Source: Cryobacterium arcticum (GTDB lineage: Bacteria; Actinomycetota; Actinomycetes; Actinomycetales; Microbacteriaceae). From it: DNA of 64,000 nucleotides. The stretch covers positions 581,476-645,475 of the forward strand of contig NZ_QHLY01000005.1 of NCBI RefSeq assembly GCF_003185895.1, given 5' to 3'. Below, piece after piece: positions 20,045 to 29,598 of this stretch (the first letter of the stretch is position 1; each line of letters opens with the position of its first letter). Both the position numbers and the translations under genes were made by a program. The notes under the pieces were generated by a model. It was not told where the DNA came from. It searched no databases and saw nothing but the letters and a program-made list of their open reading frames with translations.

Positions 20045-20080
20045 GGACGAGTTGCCCCGCCCCACCGGGGCAGTTCGTCC
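20045..20080. terminator. Inverted repeat between convergent genes
   Basis: GGACGAGTTGCCCC (20045-20058) and GGGGCAGTTCGTCC (20067-20080) form a 14-bp stem with two mismatches and an 8-nt loop. A further partial copy, GGGGCAACTCG, follows at 20086. It lies between convergent genes and may act as a bidirectional terminator. Confidence 0.6.
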
Positions 20081-20101
20081 ACACCGGGGCAACTCGGCGA
20101 C

Positions 20102-20674
20102 TCAGCGGTAGTGCAGTTCTCCGCGGGCGGCCTTGTCCACCACATCACGGATGCGCGCGGCGCGCACCGCCGGCGTCTTGATGTTGGTCAGCCGGAAATA
20201 GATCATGAACCGCGCCCCGCGGGTCAACGACTCCAGGAACGCGGCGGCGTCCGGGTTCGCGTCCAACGCCACCTGCAGGTCGGGCGGAGCCACGGCATCC
20301 CGCATCCGGTAAGCGGCGTCCCAGCGACCGTCCGCCTGGGCGCGCTCGATCTCCGCGACGCCGGCCGGGCGCATCCGGCCCTCCTCGATCAGGCGGGCCA
20401 CGTGTTCCCGGTTGATCTGCGACCAGGGGCTGTTCTTGCGCCTCGGCGAGAAGCCCTGGAGGGTGTAGTCCTCGTCGAACCGGTTGGACTGGCCATCGAT
20501 CCAGCCGTAGCAGAGTGCCACGTCCAGGGCCTCCGACCAGGTCATGCCCGGCGCCGACGAGTTTTTCTTGCGCAGCTTCAGGCGCACACCGCCGTCGTCC
20601 GGGCTGTCGGCCAGGTACGCCTCCCACTGCTCGATCGTGAAGTCGTAGACGGGCCGATCCTTCATTCCCACCAT
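20102..20674 (-). CDS. YdeI/OmpD-associated family protein
   Basis: A soluble protein of about 190 residues of the YdeI/OmpD-associated family, sometimes named bacteriocin-protection family. Recognisable parts are the N-terminal VYDFTIEQWEAYLADS, the central DVALCYGWIDGQSNRFDEDYTLQGFSPRRKNSPWS and a C-terminal DUF1905-like or YdeI end (FRLTNIKTPAVRAARI). The molecular function is unknown. Start choices are ATG 20674 and ATG 20665; the latter has GGTGGGA adjacent, so the first residues are uncertain. It converges with the response regulator gene. Confidence 0.85.
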   Translation of the reverse strand: MVGMKDRPVYDFTIEQWEAYLADSPDDGGVRLKLRKKNSSAPGMTWSEALDVALCYGWIDGQSNRFDEDYTLQGFSPRRKNSPWSQINREHVARLIEEGRMRPAGVAEIERAQADGRWDAAYRMRDAVAPPDLQVALDANPDAAAFLESLTRGARFMIYFRLTNIKTPAVRAARIRDVVDKAARGELHYR

Positions 20675-20833
20675 GCGCCAATTGTAGACAGATGCCACCC
20701 ACGCAGGTTCCGTGCGTTGGCTCGCCGAACTACTGACTTCGGGCCGGGCCCGGCGTAGCATCGGCCGTGGCGGGGGCCGTTGTCGGCGTTGGCAGGGGTC
20801 TGTGCCCGGTCTCCCGCAGAAGGCTGGTTACCC

Positions 20834-21256
20834 ATGATGAACATGACCATGCAGATGATGGAAATGCACATGAAGGACATGCCCATGCAGGGCATGGACA
20901 TGACCGTGATGCAGGAATGTATCGAGGCCTGTTCAGCGTGCGAGCAGGCCTGCACTATGTGCGCCGATTCGATGATGGCTGAAGGCATGTCGATGGCACG
21001 CAGCATGTGCGCCACCACGGCCGACATGGCGGGCACCATGATGCGGGCGATGATGCGCCCGAACGGAATGCACTCCGAGAGCATGATGGCGATGCACATG
21101 GCCTGCATGACCATGGCCACGGCCTGCGCCGAGGAGTGCATGAAGCACGCCGAGATGAGCGAGGACGCCCGGATGTGCGCCGAAGCGTGCCGTCAGTGCG
21201 CGATGGCGTGCCAGAAGATGATGGACATGATGAAGGGAATGATGCCCGCGACCTGA
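20834..21256 (+). CDS. Met- and Cys-rich four-helix-bundle copper-binding protein
   Basis: A 140-residue protein with an extreme composition: I count 41 Met (29%) and 13 Cys. Residues 1-26 are a Met-x-Met leader (MNMTMQMMEMHM). The remainder has the DUF326/Csp-type pattern of Cys pairs spaced along helices: ECIEACSACEQACTMC, then CMTMATACAEEC, then MCAEACRQCAMAC. In copper storage proteins of this fold such cysteines line the core of a four-helix bundle and bind many Cu(I) ions; Met may extend the Cu(I) capacity. There is no signal peptide, so cytosolic storage is likely. The ATG at 20834 has AAGG upstream; an ATG directly follows as an alternative. No copper regulator is adjacent. Confidence 0.85.
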   Translation: MMNMTMQMMEMHMKDMPMQGMDMTVMQECIEACSACEQACTMCADSMMAEGMSMARSMCATTADMAGTMMRAMMRPNGMHSESMMAMHMACMTMATACAEECMKHAEMSEDARMCAEACRQCAMACQKMMDMMKGMMPAT

Positions 21257-21340
21257 GTCTCGGACCGTTTCTTCGCGTACCGCCGGCTACTCACGCGGCC
21301 GGTCGATGAATCACCGCCGGACGGCTTGAGGTGTAGAGGT

Positions 21341-21697
21341 CTAGAGCCGGATGACGCTGATGCGGCTGCGGCCGCTCGCCAGCACGTTGTAGAGCGCGTG
21401 CACCGCCACCGGCTGCCCCGCGCCGAGGTGCTCGGTGAGGTCGTTGTGGTTCCACACCCACACGGTCTCGCCGTCGTCGGGCACATCGAGGCCGGTCGCG
21501 CCCTGCGGCTCCAGCAGCCGGATGCCGATCCAGCCGTCGGTCGACACGCTGGCGACGATGCCGTCCACCCACTTGCTCGGGGTGGCGGAAGCGACGCGCG
21601 CCTGGATGGGCTGGAGGGCGTGCCCCGGTCCGCGGTTGGCGCACACGTCACTACCGGTGTGGTTGCACTGCTGGGTGTGCAGCGGTTGCGTGATCAT
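21341..21697 (-). CDS. Hypothetical protein (118 aa)
   Basis: Not a family I can name. It is a soluble, compact protein of 118 residues with a beta-rich central part (WVDGIVASVSTDGWIGIRLL, then TVWVWNHNDLTEHLGAG and PVAVHALYNVLASG). Strand lengths and the Trp/Val alternation suggest a small beta-barrel. Two cysteines and two histidines lie in the first 26 residues (QQCNHTGSDVC...H) and could bind a metal. The start is well supported by AAGGAGG eight bases upstream of the ATG at 21697. It is transcribed away from the carrier gene next to it only in spacing, not in strand: both are on the minus strand, with about 95 bp between them. Confidence 0.75.
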   Translation of the reverse strand: MITQPLHTQQCNHTGSDVCANRGPGHALQPIQARVASATPSKWVDGIVASVSTDGWIGIRLLEPQGATGLDVPDDGETVWVWNHNDLTEHLGAGQPVAVHALYNVLASGRSRISVIRL

Positions 21698-21791
21698 GTG
21701 AGCCTCCTTCGCGAGCGGTCTGTGGCCGTTTCATCGAGTGTAGGTTCGTGATTTTGCGCTGTCACTGGGCTCCGTCACAGAACGAAATACT

Positions 21792-22802
21792 CTACGACCG
21801 GCGGGAGGCCCGTTGTGTCTCGGGCAGCAGCTTCGGCAGCACGCGAACCAGGATCACCATGCCGACGAGTTCGACCAGGGTCTGGGTCACCACCGCGAGC
21901 GGGGCCAGGGCGAGCGAAACCGGCAGGGCGAGGGCCAGCGGCAGCACCACGAGCGAGTTGCGGGTGACTCCGCTGAAGACCAGGGCGCGGGCGGCGGGCG
22001 CGTCCAGTCGGGCCAGCCGGGCGGCGCCGATGCCCACCGCGACCATCACGATCAGGAAGACGACGTAGATCGGGATCAGGGCGACGAGGTCCACGGCCTG
22101 CGCGCCGACCGCCGCAATCTGCGAGCCCACCACTACGGCCAGGGTGAGCATCATCAGCGGCACCATCAGGGCCTGCATCGTGGTGTGGACTGCGCGGGCG
22201 GCCCGGGCGCCACGGTCGTCCGGTCCGGCGGAGGCCCGCCGCGCCAGCGTCTGCACCGCGGCAGCGACGGCCAGCGGCAACACGATCAGCAGGAGGAACG
22301 CCTCGAGGAACGGGCCGACCTCGATCAACGCAACAGCGCCGGGCCCGGCGAAGAGCAGCAGGTAGAGCGGCAGCAGCACGATCTGCAACAGCATCAGCAG
22401 CGGGGTCGCCGCCAACAGCCGCTCGCGGGCGCCGCCGGCCAGGCCCGTGAACACGATCACATAATCCACACACGGGGTGAGCAACACCAGCAGCACCCCG
22501 AGCAGCAGGGCGCGGTCACCGGCGACGAACCGACTGAGCGCGAACACGACTACGGGAACGATCACGAAGTTGACGACGAGCACGGTGCCGAGAAAGCGCA
22601 GGTCACGAACGGACCGGCCGAGGTCGCCAAGCGGTATGCCCAGGAACGTCGCGAACAGCAGCAGGCCGAGCACCGGGGTGATGGTCACGGCGAGCGCCGG
22701 TGCCACGGCCGGCACCAGCCAACCCACCAGCGCGCCGACGGTAATCGCGGCCAGGTACAGCGGCACCTGCCGGCGCTCCATCCGCTGCCCGAGTCCCGTC
22801 AT
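21792..22802 (-). CDS. ACR3/bile acid:sodium symporter-like membrane protein (arsenic resistance type)
   Basis: A polytopic membrane protein of 336 residues with ten predicted helices of the BASS fold. The segment LLTPCVDYVIVFTGLAGG resembles the ACR3 helix-4 motif with its conserved Cys, and GVTRNSLVVLPLALAL followed by TQTLVELVGMVILVRVLP resembles the ACR3 C-terminal half. Arsenite efflux is therefore plausible, yet no arsR or arsC is adjacent, so another organic anion is possible. The ATG at 22802 has GGGTGGGA upstream. It follows the ROK gene on the same strand after a repeat-rich spacer. Confidence 0.8.
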   Translation of the reverse strand: MTGLGQRMERRQVPLYLAAITVGALVGWLVPAVAPALAVTITPVLGLLLFATFLGIPLGDLGRSVRDLRFLGTVLVVNFVIVPVVVFALSRFVAGDRALLLGVLLVLLTPCVDYVIVFTGLAGGARERLLAATPLLMLLQIVLLPLYLLLFAGPGAVALIEVGPFLEAFLLLIVLPLAVAAAVQTLARRASAGPDDRGARAARAVHTTMQALMVPLMMLTLAVVVGSQIAAVGAQAVDLVALIPIYVVFLIVMVAVGIGAARLARLDAPAARALVFSGVTRNSLVVLPLALALPVSLALAPLAVVTQTLVELVGMVILVRVLPKLLPETQRASRRS

Positions 22803-22831
22803 GTTCCCACCCTACGGTCGAGCGGATGCGC

Positions 22832-22975
22832 CGCCGGTCGACTGCGCTCGTGCGCCGGTCGAGCCCCGTCCGCCGGTCGAGCCCCGTCCGCCGGTCGAGC
22901 CTGTCGAGACCCCGCAAGCCGACCTCGAAACCCGGTCACCAGCTTTCGACAAGCTCAACCAGCGGAACTCGCCGG
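22832..22975. repeat. Tandem 18-bp repeat plus inverted TCGA-rich element
   Basis: The unit CGCCGGTCGAGCCCCGTC is present exactly at 22853-22870 and 22871-22888, with diverged units before (22832) and after (22889, CGCCGGTCGAGCCTGTCGAGACC). At 22944-22960 the related sequence TTTCGACAAGCTCAACC appears in the opposite orientation. It fills the gap between the ROK and ACR3-like genes. Confidence 0.75.
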
Positions 22976-22979
22976 CAGG

Positions 22980-24185
22980 TCAGCTGCCGAAGGAGCGGGG
23001 CGCGAGCTGGTGCTGCAGCACCAGGGCGGCGGCACCGACGGCAGCGGCATCCGTGGCGTGGGTGGAGAGCCGCACCTCGATGCCGTGCCGACGCTTGGCA
23101 AAGAACCCCTCGTCGAGCCGTTTCTGCACGATCTCCACATACATCGAGCCGGCGATCGCCACCGACGGACCGGCGAGCACGACGAAGTCGAGGTCGAAGA
23201 GGTTCGCGGCAATGAGCACGGCCTCGGCCAGGTCCTGGGCGGAGTGGGTGATCGCGGCCACCGCCACCGGGTCGCCGAGCAGGGCGGCGGTGGCGATCAG
23301 GGTGAAGTCGGCGATGGGGTCGGTGCCGCCCAGCTCGAGCGACGACTCCGCTCCGGCGTCGAGGGCGCGGCGCACCGCGGCCGCCACCCCGGCAGGCCCG
23401 GCGACACGTTCGAGGGTGTCGGGCGCGGCACCGCTGTGCGGCGCGGTCATCCACATCTGGCCCAGCTCCCCCACATTGGAGCTCGCCCCGCGAAAGACCG
23501 TGCCACCGATCAGGATGCCGGCGCCGATACCCGCGCCCAGATACACCGCGCACATGGTGGAGGCATCCGGCACATCGCCGCCCCAGAACTCGCCGACGGC
23601 GGAGGTGGTGCCGTCGTTGTCGAGCAGCACCGGCAGCCCGATCGCCGCCTCGAGCTCGTCACGCAGCGGGTACTCGGACCACTGGCCGAGGGTGGGCGGC
23701 GCGAGGAGCACGCCCTTGTCGAGGTCCATCGACCCCGGAGCGGCCAGCCCGACGCCGATGACAGCCTGGCCGTCGATGCCGAGGTCTTCGATGAGCTGTT
23801 TGGCCCGCCCGGCCATGCGGCTGATCACCGCGACGGGCGGCGAATCCTCCGCCCCCCGGGTGCGCAGCCGACCCACGATGGCGCCGCCGAGGTTGGTGAC
23901 GACGTAGGTCAGCGAGTCCGCGCCGAGCTGAATTCCCACGGCGAACCGGGCGGTCGGGTTGATGTCAAGCAGCACCCGGGGCTTGCCGCCGGTCGAGAGG
24001 TCGCGGCCGACCTCGACGACCAGGCCATCGGTGAGCAGTTGCCGCATGACGTTGGTCATTGTGGCCGGGGTGAGCCCGGTGAGGGTGGCCAGCTCGACCC
24101 GGCTGATCGGGCCGGCCGAGCGCACGAAGTCGAGCACGAGGGCGCGACTCGTCGTCAGGGTCAAGTTGGCTCCGGCGCGCGTCAT
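22980..24185 (-). CDS. ROK family transcriptional regulator
   Basis: A 401-residue repressor-type ROK protein. An N-terminal winged helix-turn-helix (about residues 10-65; GPISRVELATLTGLTPATMTNVMRQL) precedes a sugar-kinase-like ROK domain with ATP/substrate motifs LDNDGTTSAVGEFWGG and YLGAGIGAGILIGG. The usual zinc motif CxCGxxGC is not seen, so it is more probably a sugar-binding regulator than a kinase. The start at 24185 is chosen for GAGGAGG upstream; an ATG at 24209 lacks such a site. It is divergent from a LacI-like gene and near glycosidase genes, so control of glycoside use is inferred. Confidence 0.9.
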   Translation of the reverse strand: MTRAGANLTLTTSRALVLDFVRSAGPISRVELATLTGLTPATMTNVMRQLLTDGLVVEVGRDLSTGGKPRVLLDINPTARFAVGIQLGADSLTYVVTNLGGAIVGRLRTRGAEDSPPVAVISRMAGRAKQLIEDLGIDGQAVIGVGLAAPGSMDLDKGVLLAPPTLGQWSEYPLRDELEAAIGLPVLLDNDGTTSAVGEFWGGDVPDASTMCAVYLGAGIGAGILIGGTVFRGASSNVGELGQMWMTAPHSGAAPDTLERVAGPAGVAAAVRRALDAGAESSLELGGTDPIADFTLIATAALLGDPVAVAAITHSAQDLAEAVLIAANLFDLDFVVLAGPSVAIAGSMYVEIVQKRLDEGFFAKRRHGIEVRLSTHATDAAAVGAAALVLQHQLAPRSFGS

Positions 24186-24224
24186 GTTCAGCCTCCTCGT
24201 TCCTCCCATTCTAGAGTTGACTCG

Positions 24225-24236
24225 CTTAATAAAGTG
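24225..24236. promoter_or_regulatory. Candidate ROK/LacI operator, site 1
   Basis: CTTAATAAAGTG lies in the 65-bp divergent gap between the ROK and LacI-like genes. GCTTAATAAAGT differs at two positions from ACTTGATAAAGT at 28092-28103 in the other divergent gap of this sugar island. TTGACT just left (24217-24222) may be a -35 box. Confidence 0.45.
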
Positions 24237-24250
24237 CCCAAAGAAAGCCG

Positions 24251-25180
24251 ATGAGGATGTCTGTTTTCGGCCGAGAAGTGCCGGTGGTGGGGCACAATAA
24301 CAGTGTGCCTGCCCTCTTCGATCCGTCCATCCAGTACGACCCCATCACCATCGGCACCGTGCTGCGCAGCTCGCCCCGGTTCCGCGGCGTCGAGCCGTTC
24401 TACTCCGAATTCATCGCAGGCCTCGAAGACACCCTCAGAATGAACAACGGCTCGGTGCTGGTGCACATCGCCGACAGCCTCGAGGAGGAGATCGCCAGCT
24501 ACCGGCGCTGGGCCGCCTCCGGACACGTCTCGGCCATCGTGGTGCACGACCTCACCGAGAACGACGTGCGGGTGGGCATCCTGCACGACCTCGGCCTACC
24601 GGCCCTCGTCCTCGGCGACCCACTGCACACCCCGGAGTCCGGTGTCGCGACGCTGCAGGTCGACAACTTCGAAGCGGTGGCGCTGGCTGTCGAGTTCGCC
24701 GTTGGCCTCGGTCACCGCGTGATCGGCCGAGTCTCGGGCCCCGGCCACCTCGTGCACACCGTGGTACGCACCCGGTCGTTCACCGAGGCCATCACCGCCA
24801 ACCGCGCGATCGCCCGCACCGTCACCGGCGACTACTCCGAACAGAGCGGCTTCGACGGCACCCGCCAGTTGCTTGGCGGGGCGCAGAGGCCCACCATGAT
24901 CCTGTTCGACAACGACCTGATGGCCCTCGGCGGACTCACCTATGCCCAAGAAGCCGGCATCGCGGTGCCCGGCGAGCTGTCGCTGCTCGCCTGGGACGAC
25001 TCCAGCCTGTGCCGGTTGTCGACTCCGCCGCTGTCGGTCATGCGCCGGGACGTGCACTGGCTCGGCTCCGCCGCGGCCGAGATGGTGCAGGAGCTTCTGG
25101 CCGGCCGCGCGCCCGGGTCGATTCCTGCGCCGTCCCCGCAGGTCGTCGCCCGCGGCACGACCGCGCCACCGGCCGGCTGA
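24251..25180 (+). CDS. LacI-type substrate-binding-domain protein lacking a DNA-binding domain
   Basis: A 309-residue protein whose sequence aligns with the periplasmic-binding-like effector domain of LacI regulators: IGTVLRSSPRFRGVEPFYSEFIAGLEDTL at the start, VDNFEAVALAVEFAVGLGHRVIGRVSGP in the middle and FDNDLMALGGLTYAQEAGIAVPGELSLLAWDDS near the end. The usual 60-residue N-terminal helix-turn-helix and hinge are absent, and only 65 bp separate it from the divergent ROK gene, so it cannot be restored by choosing another start. It may act as a sugar sensor working with the ROK regulator, or be a remnant. An in-frame GTG at 24304 is an alternative start. Confidence 0.82.
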   Translation: MRMSVFGREVPVVGHNNSVPALFDPSIQYDPITIGTVLRSSPRFRGVEPFYSEFIAGLEDTLRMNNGSVLVHIADSLEEEIASYRRWAASGHVSAIVVHDLTENDVRVGILHDLGLPALVLGDPLHTPESGVATLQVDNFEAVALAVEFAVGLGHRVIGRVSGPGHLVHTVVRTRSFTEAITANRAIARTVTGDYSEQSGFDGTRQLLGGAQRPTMILFDNDLMALGGLTYAQEAGIAVPGELSLLAWDDSSLCRLSTPPLSVMRRDVHWLGSAAAEMVQELLAGRAPGSIPAPSPQVVARGTTAPPAG

Positions 25181-25193
25181 CGCCTGCGTCAGG

Positions 25194-25934
25194 TCACGGG
25201 GCCGGAGGGGCCGGCGGGGCCGGCGGGCGCCGCTTGGGCAGGTGGTCCTGAATGGCTTGCTCGGTCACCGTCACCGTGAGTGGATCGTCGGCATGCAGGC
25301 CCAGGTCGAGCAGGATGGCGTGCACCTCGATGGGTCCGGGCAGCGCCGCATCCCATTGACCTGCGTCGATGACAACCCGCACTCGCGCGTACTCACCGGG
25401 GTCGAGCGGCATCGCCGGGCTCTGGCCGGAGACGTAGCCGAAATACACGCCGGCGGCCGGGCCGCCAGGTCGACGAAGCTCCGCGAAGACCATGAACGAG
25501 TCCCCCTGCGGGTGCCAGCGCGCCGTGCCGGCGTTGACGATGTCGATCGCCAGCAGGTCAAGATCCGGCGCCGACCGGGTGACCTCCGGCCAGCGCATGA
25601 CCAGCCCGGCAGCCCGGTCCCGGCGGCTGGGCCGGCGGCGCTGCGACGACGGATGCAGCCACACGGTGGCCGCGACCGGTTCGCCCGAGCCCCGCTGGAT
25701 CTGGCCGACCCGCCACCACTGCCCGTCGTCGTCCACCGGAGCACCGATGGTCGTGCTGTGACCGTCGTGGGTGTCGAGCACCCGCCATCCCACGCTGGGC
25801 GTGCCCGGCGGTCGCTCGGCGTCCTGCACGGCGAGGTCGGCGAGCAGAACGTCGAGATCCTCACCACGTTGCTCGAGGCAGCCGGGGTCGACGGAGATGG
25901 TTCCGACTTGCGGTCGCTCGTCCAACGGCGTCAT
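25194..25934 (-). CDS. Hypothetical protein (246 aa)
   Basis: I do not recognise the family. The 246-residue sequence has no signal peptide or helix; it is beta-rich, with Trp-containing strands (GWRVLDTHDG, GQWWRVGQIQRG) and an NAGTARW / GDSFMVFAELRRPGG part that looks like an immunoglobulin-like or carbohydrate-associated beta-sandwich. The tail is a Pro/Ala repeat (PPAPPAPPAP). It follows the GH42 gene on the same strand with 57 bp between, so a shared transcript and a link to glycan processing are possible. The start has no clear ribosome-binding site, so the N-terminus is uncertain. Confidence 0.65.
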   Translation of the reverse strand: MTPLDERPQVGTISVDPGCLEQRGEDLDVLLADLAVQDAERPPGTPSVGWRVLDTHDGHSTTIGAPVDDDGQWWRVGQIQRGSGEPVAATVWLHPSSQRRRPSRRDRAAGLVMRWPEVTRSAPDLDLLAIDIVNAGTARWHPQGDSFMVFAELRRPGGPAAGVYFGYVSGQSPAMPLDPGEYARVRVVIDAGQWDAALPGPIEVHAILLDLGLHADDPLTVTVTEQAIQDHLPKRRPPAPPAPPAP

Positions 25935-25991
25935 ACCCCATGGTCACACAGGGGCCGTGGACGCACCAAGGGTCCCGCTCTGCCGCGCCGC

Positions 25992-28007
25992 CTAGTCCTC
26001 CCGGATCACCGCGACGCCGCCGGCCGGAAGCGGCACCCGCACGGCGTGCCGGGCGCCCGTGAGCAGGTCCGTGCCGGTCGCCTCGGCCCATCCCTCCGTC
26101 GTGGCGTGGTTGAGCAGGAACAGGTAGGACCCGGCCGGCGACCGGCGCCGCACCGCTTCGACCCCGGCCGAGACCGTGGCGGCCGGGGTGACGCCGGCCT
26201 CGGTGAGCACCCGGTCGAGGAACTCGCCGAGGCTCGCCGTATCCAGGTCGGTGGAGAGGTACCAGGCCGTGCCGCCGCCGGCGAACGAGCGTCGGGTCAC
26301 CGCGGGGTAGCCGGCCACGTCACCCGAGCCGTAGCTGGCGATCACCTCGGCGCCCTCGGCGTGCACGAGTTCGCTCGACCGGATGCCGCGCCAGCCGTTG
26401 TCCAGGTCGACAGACTCCTCCGGCGTGAGCGGGTAGAACTCCTCACTCCAGGCGCCGAGCAGATCGCGGAACGCGCCCGGGAAGCCACCGGGAATCACGG
26501 TGTTGCGCTCGTCGACGATGCCGGAGAACCAGGTCACCACCACGGTGCCGCCGTTCTCGGCGAATTCCGCCACGGCCCGGGCGTTTTCGGCCGAGACCAG
26601 GAAGAGGCCGGGCACGACCACGACCTTGTAGCCGGCCAGGGCGTGCCATGCCGGCAGCACGTCGACCGTGACCGCCCGCTCGAACAGCGAACTGTGGATG
26701 GCCCGGGCGGTGTCGGCGTAGACGGGGCGGTTGGTGGGCTTGAGGCCGCTCTTCAGCGCCCAGCCGGCCTCGTTGTCGTGCAACAGGGCCACCTGGGCGC
26801 CCGTTACGGTGCTGTCTTTCACCTCGGCCAGGTTGGCGAGGTGGCCGCCGAGTGTGGTGATGTCACCGAAGATTCGGGAGCGCCGGCCGGCGTGCGGCAG
26901 CATCGCCGAGTGGAACTGTTCGGTGCCGGACGTCGACGCCCGCCACTGGAAATACATCACGCTATCGGAGCCGCGGGCCACGTGCGCCAGGGCGTGCCGG
27001 ATGAGCTCCCCCGGCTTCTTGGCCTGGTTGATGGCGTGCCAGCTGGCCGCGCCGGCGGCGTGCTCCATCAGCATCCACGGGCCACCAGCGGAGATGCCGC
27101 GCATCCGGTCACCGGCGAAGGCGAGCTCCTGGTGCCGCAGTGGGTCGGGGCCGTAGGTGTAGTGATCGTTGGCCACGATGTCCATGTGCGGGGCCCAGCG
27201 GGCGTAGTCCACCACGTCGGGTCCGAGACCCACCATGAAGTTGGTTGTGACCGGCACGCCCGGAGTGTGCCGGTTGAGCACCGCCTTCTCGGCGAGGTAC
27301 TGGTCAAGCAGCGCGTCGGACGAGAAGCGCTCGTAGTCCAGCAACTGACCGGGGTTGTGCGCGGTCTGGGTGCTCGGCGTGGTGATCTCCTCGAACGAGG
27401 AGTAACTGTTGCCCCAGAAGCTCATGCCCCAGGCCTCGTTCAGCGCGGCGACCGTGCCATAGCGCTGCGCCACCCAGTGCCGGAAGTGGTCGTTCGACAC
27501 CGGACAGTGACAGCGGGCGTTGCCACCGCCGAGCTCGTTGCCCACGTGCCACATCGCGATCGCCGGATGCCCGGCCACGTGCCCGGCGAGCGCCTCCACG
27601 AGGCGCAGCGAGTACTCGCGGTAGACCGGCGACGAGGGGCAGAACCCATTGCGGCCGCCCGGGGCGAGCGGATGCCCGAACTCATCCTGCGGCAGAATCT
27701 CGGAGTGCAGCCGATGCAGCCACATCGGCACAGCGGCGGTGGGTGTGGCCAGGTCGACCCGGATGCCGCTCTCGTGCAACAGGTCGAGCATCTCGTCGAT
27801 CCAGGAGAAGTCGAACTGGCCCTCGCGCGGCTCGTGCTTGACCCAGGAGAAGACCCCGAGCGTCACCAGGTTCACGCCGATCTCGCGCATCAGGGCGAGG
27901 TCCTCGAGCACAATCTCGTGCGGCCACTGCTCTGGGCTGTAGTCGCCGCCGAAGGAGAGGGCCGGGGTGGGCCAGCTGTCCGCGGCGGGTCGGGCTTCGG
28001 GGCGCAT
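25992..28007 (-). CDS. Beta-galactosidase, GH42 family
   Basis: A cytoplasmic 671-residue glycosidase with the three GH42 domains: an N-terminal TIM barrel (about 15-390), a trimerisation domain (about 395-600) and a C-terminal beta domain. The acid/base is Glu158 in WHVGNELGG, and the nucleophile Glu315 in WMLMEHAAG. Cys166, Cys168 and nearby residues (ARCHCPV) match the zinc-binding cluster of this family. The substrate may be lactose or, more often in GH42, plant-derived galactosides. GAGAAT precedes the ATG. It is divergent from a GH1 gene across a gap with a candidate operator, suggesting co-regulation. Confidence 0.95.
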   Translation of the reverse strand: MRPEARPAADSWPTPALSFGGDYSPEQWPHEIVLEDLALMREIGVNLVTLGVFSWVKHEPREGQFDFSWIDEMLDLLHESGIRVDLATPTAAVPMWLHRLHSEILPQDEFGHPLAPGGRNGFCPSSPVYREYSLRLVEALAGHVAGHPAIAMWHVGNELGGGNARCHCPVSNDHFRHWVAQRYGTVAALNEAWGMSFWGNSYSSFEEITTPSTQTAHNPGQLLDYERFSSDALLDQYLAEKAVLNRHTPGVPVTTNFMVGLGPDVVDYARWAPHMDIVANDHYTYGPDPLRHQELAFAGDRMRGISAGGPWMLMEHAAGAASWHAINQAKKPGELIRHALAHVARGSDSVMYFQWRASTSGTEQFHSAMLPHAGRRSRIFGDITTLGGHLANLAEVKDSTVTGAQVALLHDNEAGWALKSGLKPTNRPVYADTARAIHSSLFERAVTVDVLPAWHALAGYKVVVVPGLFLVSAENARAVAEFAENGGTVVVTWFSGIVDERNTVIPGGFPGAFRDLLGAWSEEFYPLTPEESVDLDNGWRGIRSSELVHAEGAEVIASYGSGDVAGYPAVTRRSFAGGGTAWYLSTDLDTASLGEFLDRVLTEAGVTPAATVSAGVEAVRRRSPAGSYLFLLNHATTEGWAEATGTDLLTGARHAVRVPLPAGGVAVIRED

Positions 28008-28091
28008 GGCATTCTCCTGATCAACGGTGGCCAGAGTGGCGGGGCACGCCCGCCGATGACATCCGGCGAGCTGTTGCGACTTATTTTGGTA

Positions 28092-28103
28092 ACTTGATAA
28101 AGT
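28092..28103. promoter_or_regulatory. Candidate ROK/LacI operator, site 2
   Basis: ACTTGATAAAGT is a perfect 4-bp inverted repeat with a 4-nt centre, inside the 142-bp AT-richer gap between the divergent GH42 and GH1 genes. It nearly matches the site at 24225 beside the ROK gene. Confidence 0.5.
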
Positions 28104-28149
28104 CTAGTCAGCCTCGTTTTCGAGCGCCAGTGCACCGAAGCAGAAATGG

Positions 28150-29583
<1,434 letters not shown>

Positions 29584-29598
29584 CGGTCCGGCGCCGGC

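Noticed and set aside
21813..24254. An 813-codon open frame on the + strand
   Set aside because: It is antisense to the ACR3-like and ROK genes, has a Gln/His/Gly-rich composition and no ribosome-binding site.
24942..28097. A 1051-codon open frame on the + strand
   Set aside because: It is mainly antisense to the GH42 gene; composition is Gly/Arg/His-biased. A product of high GC, not a gene.
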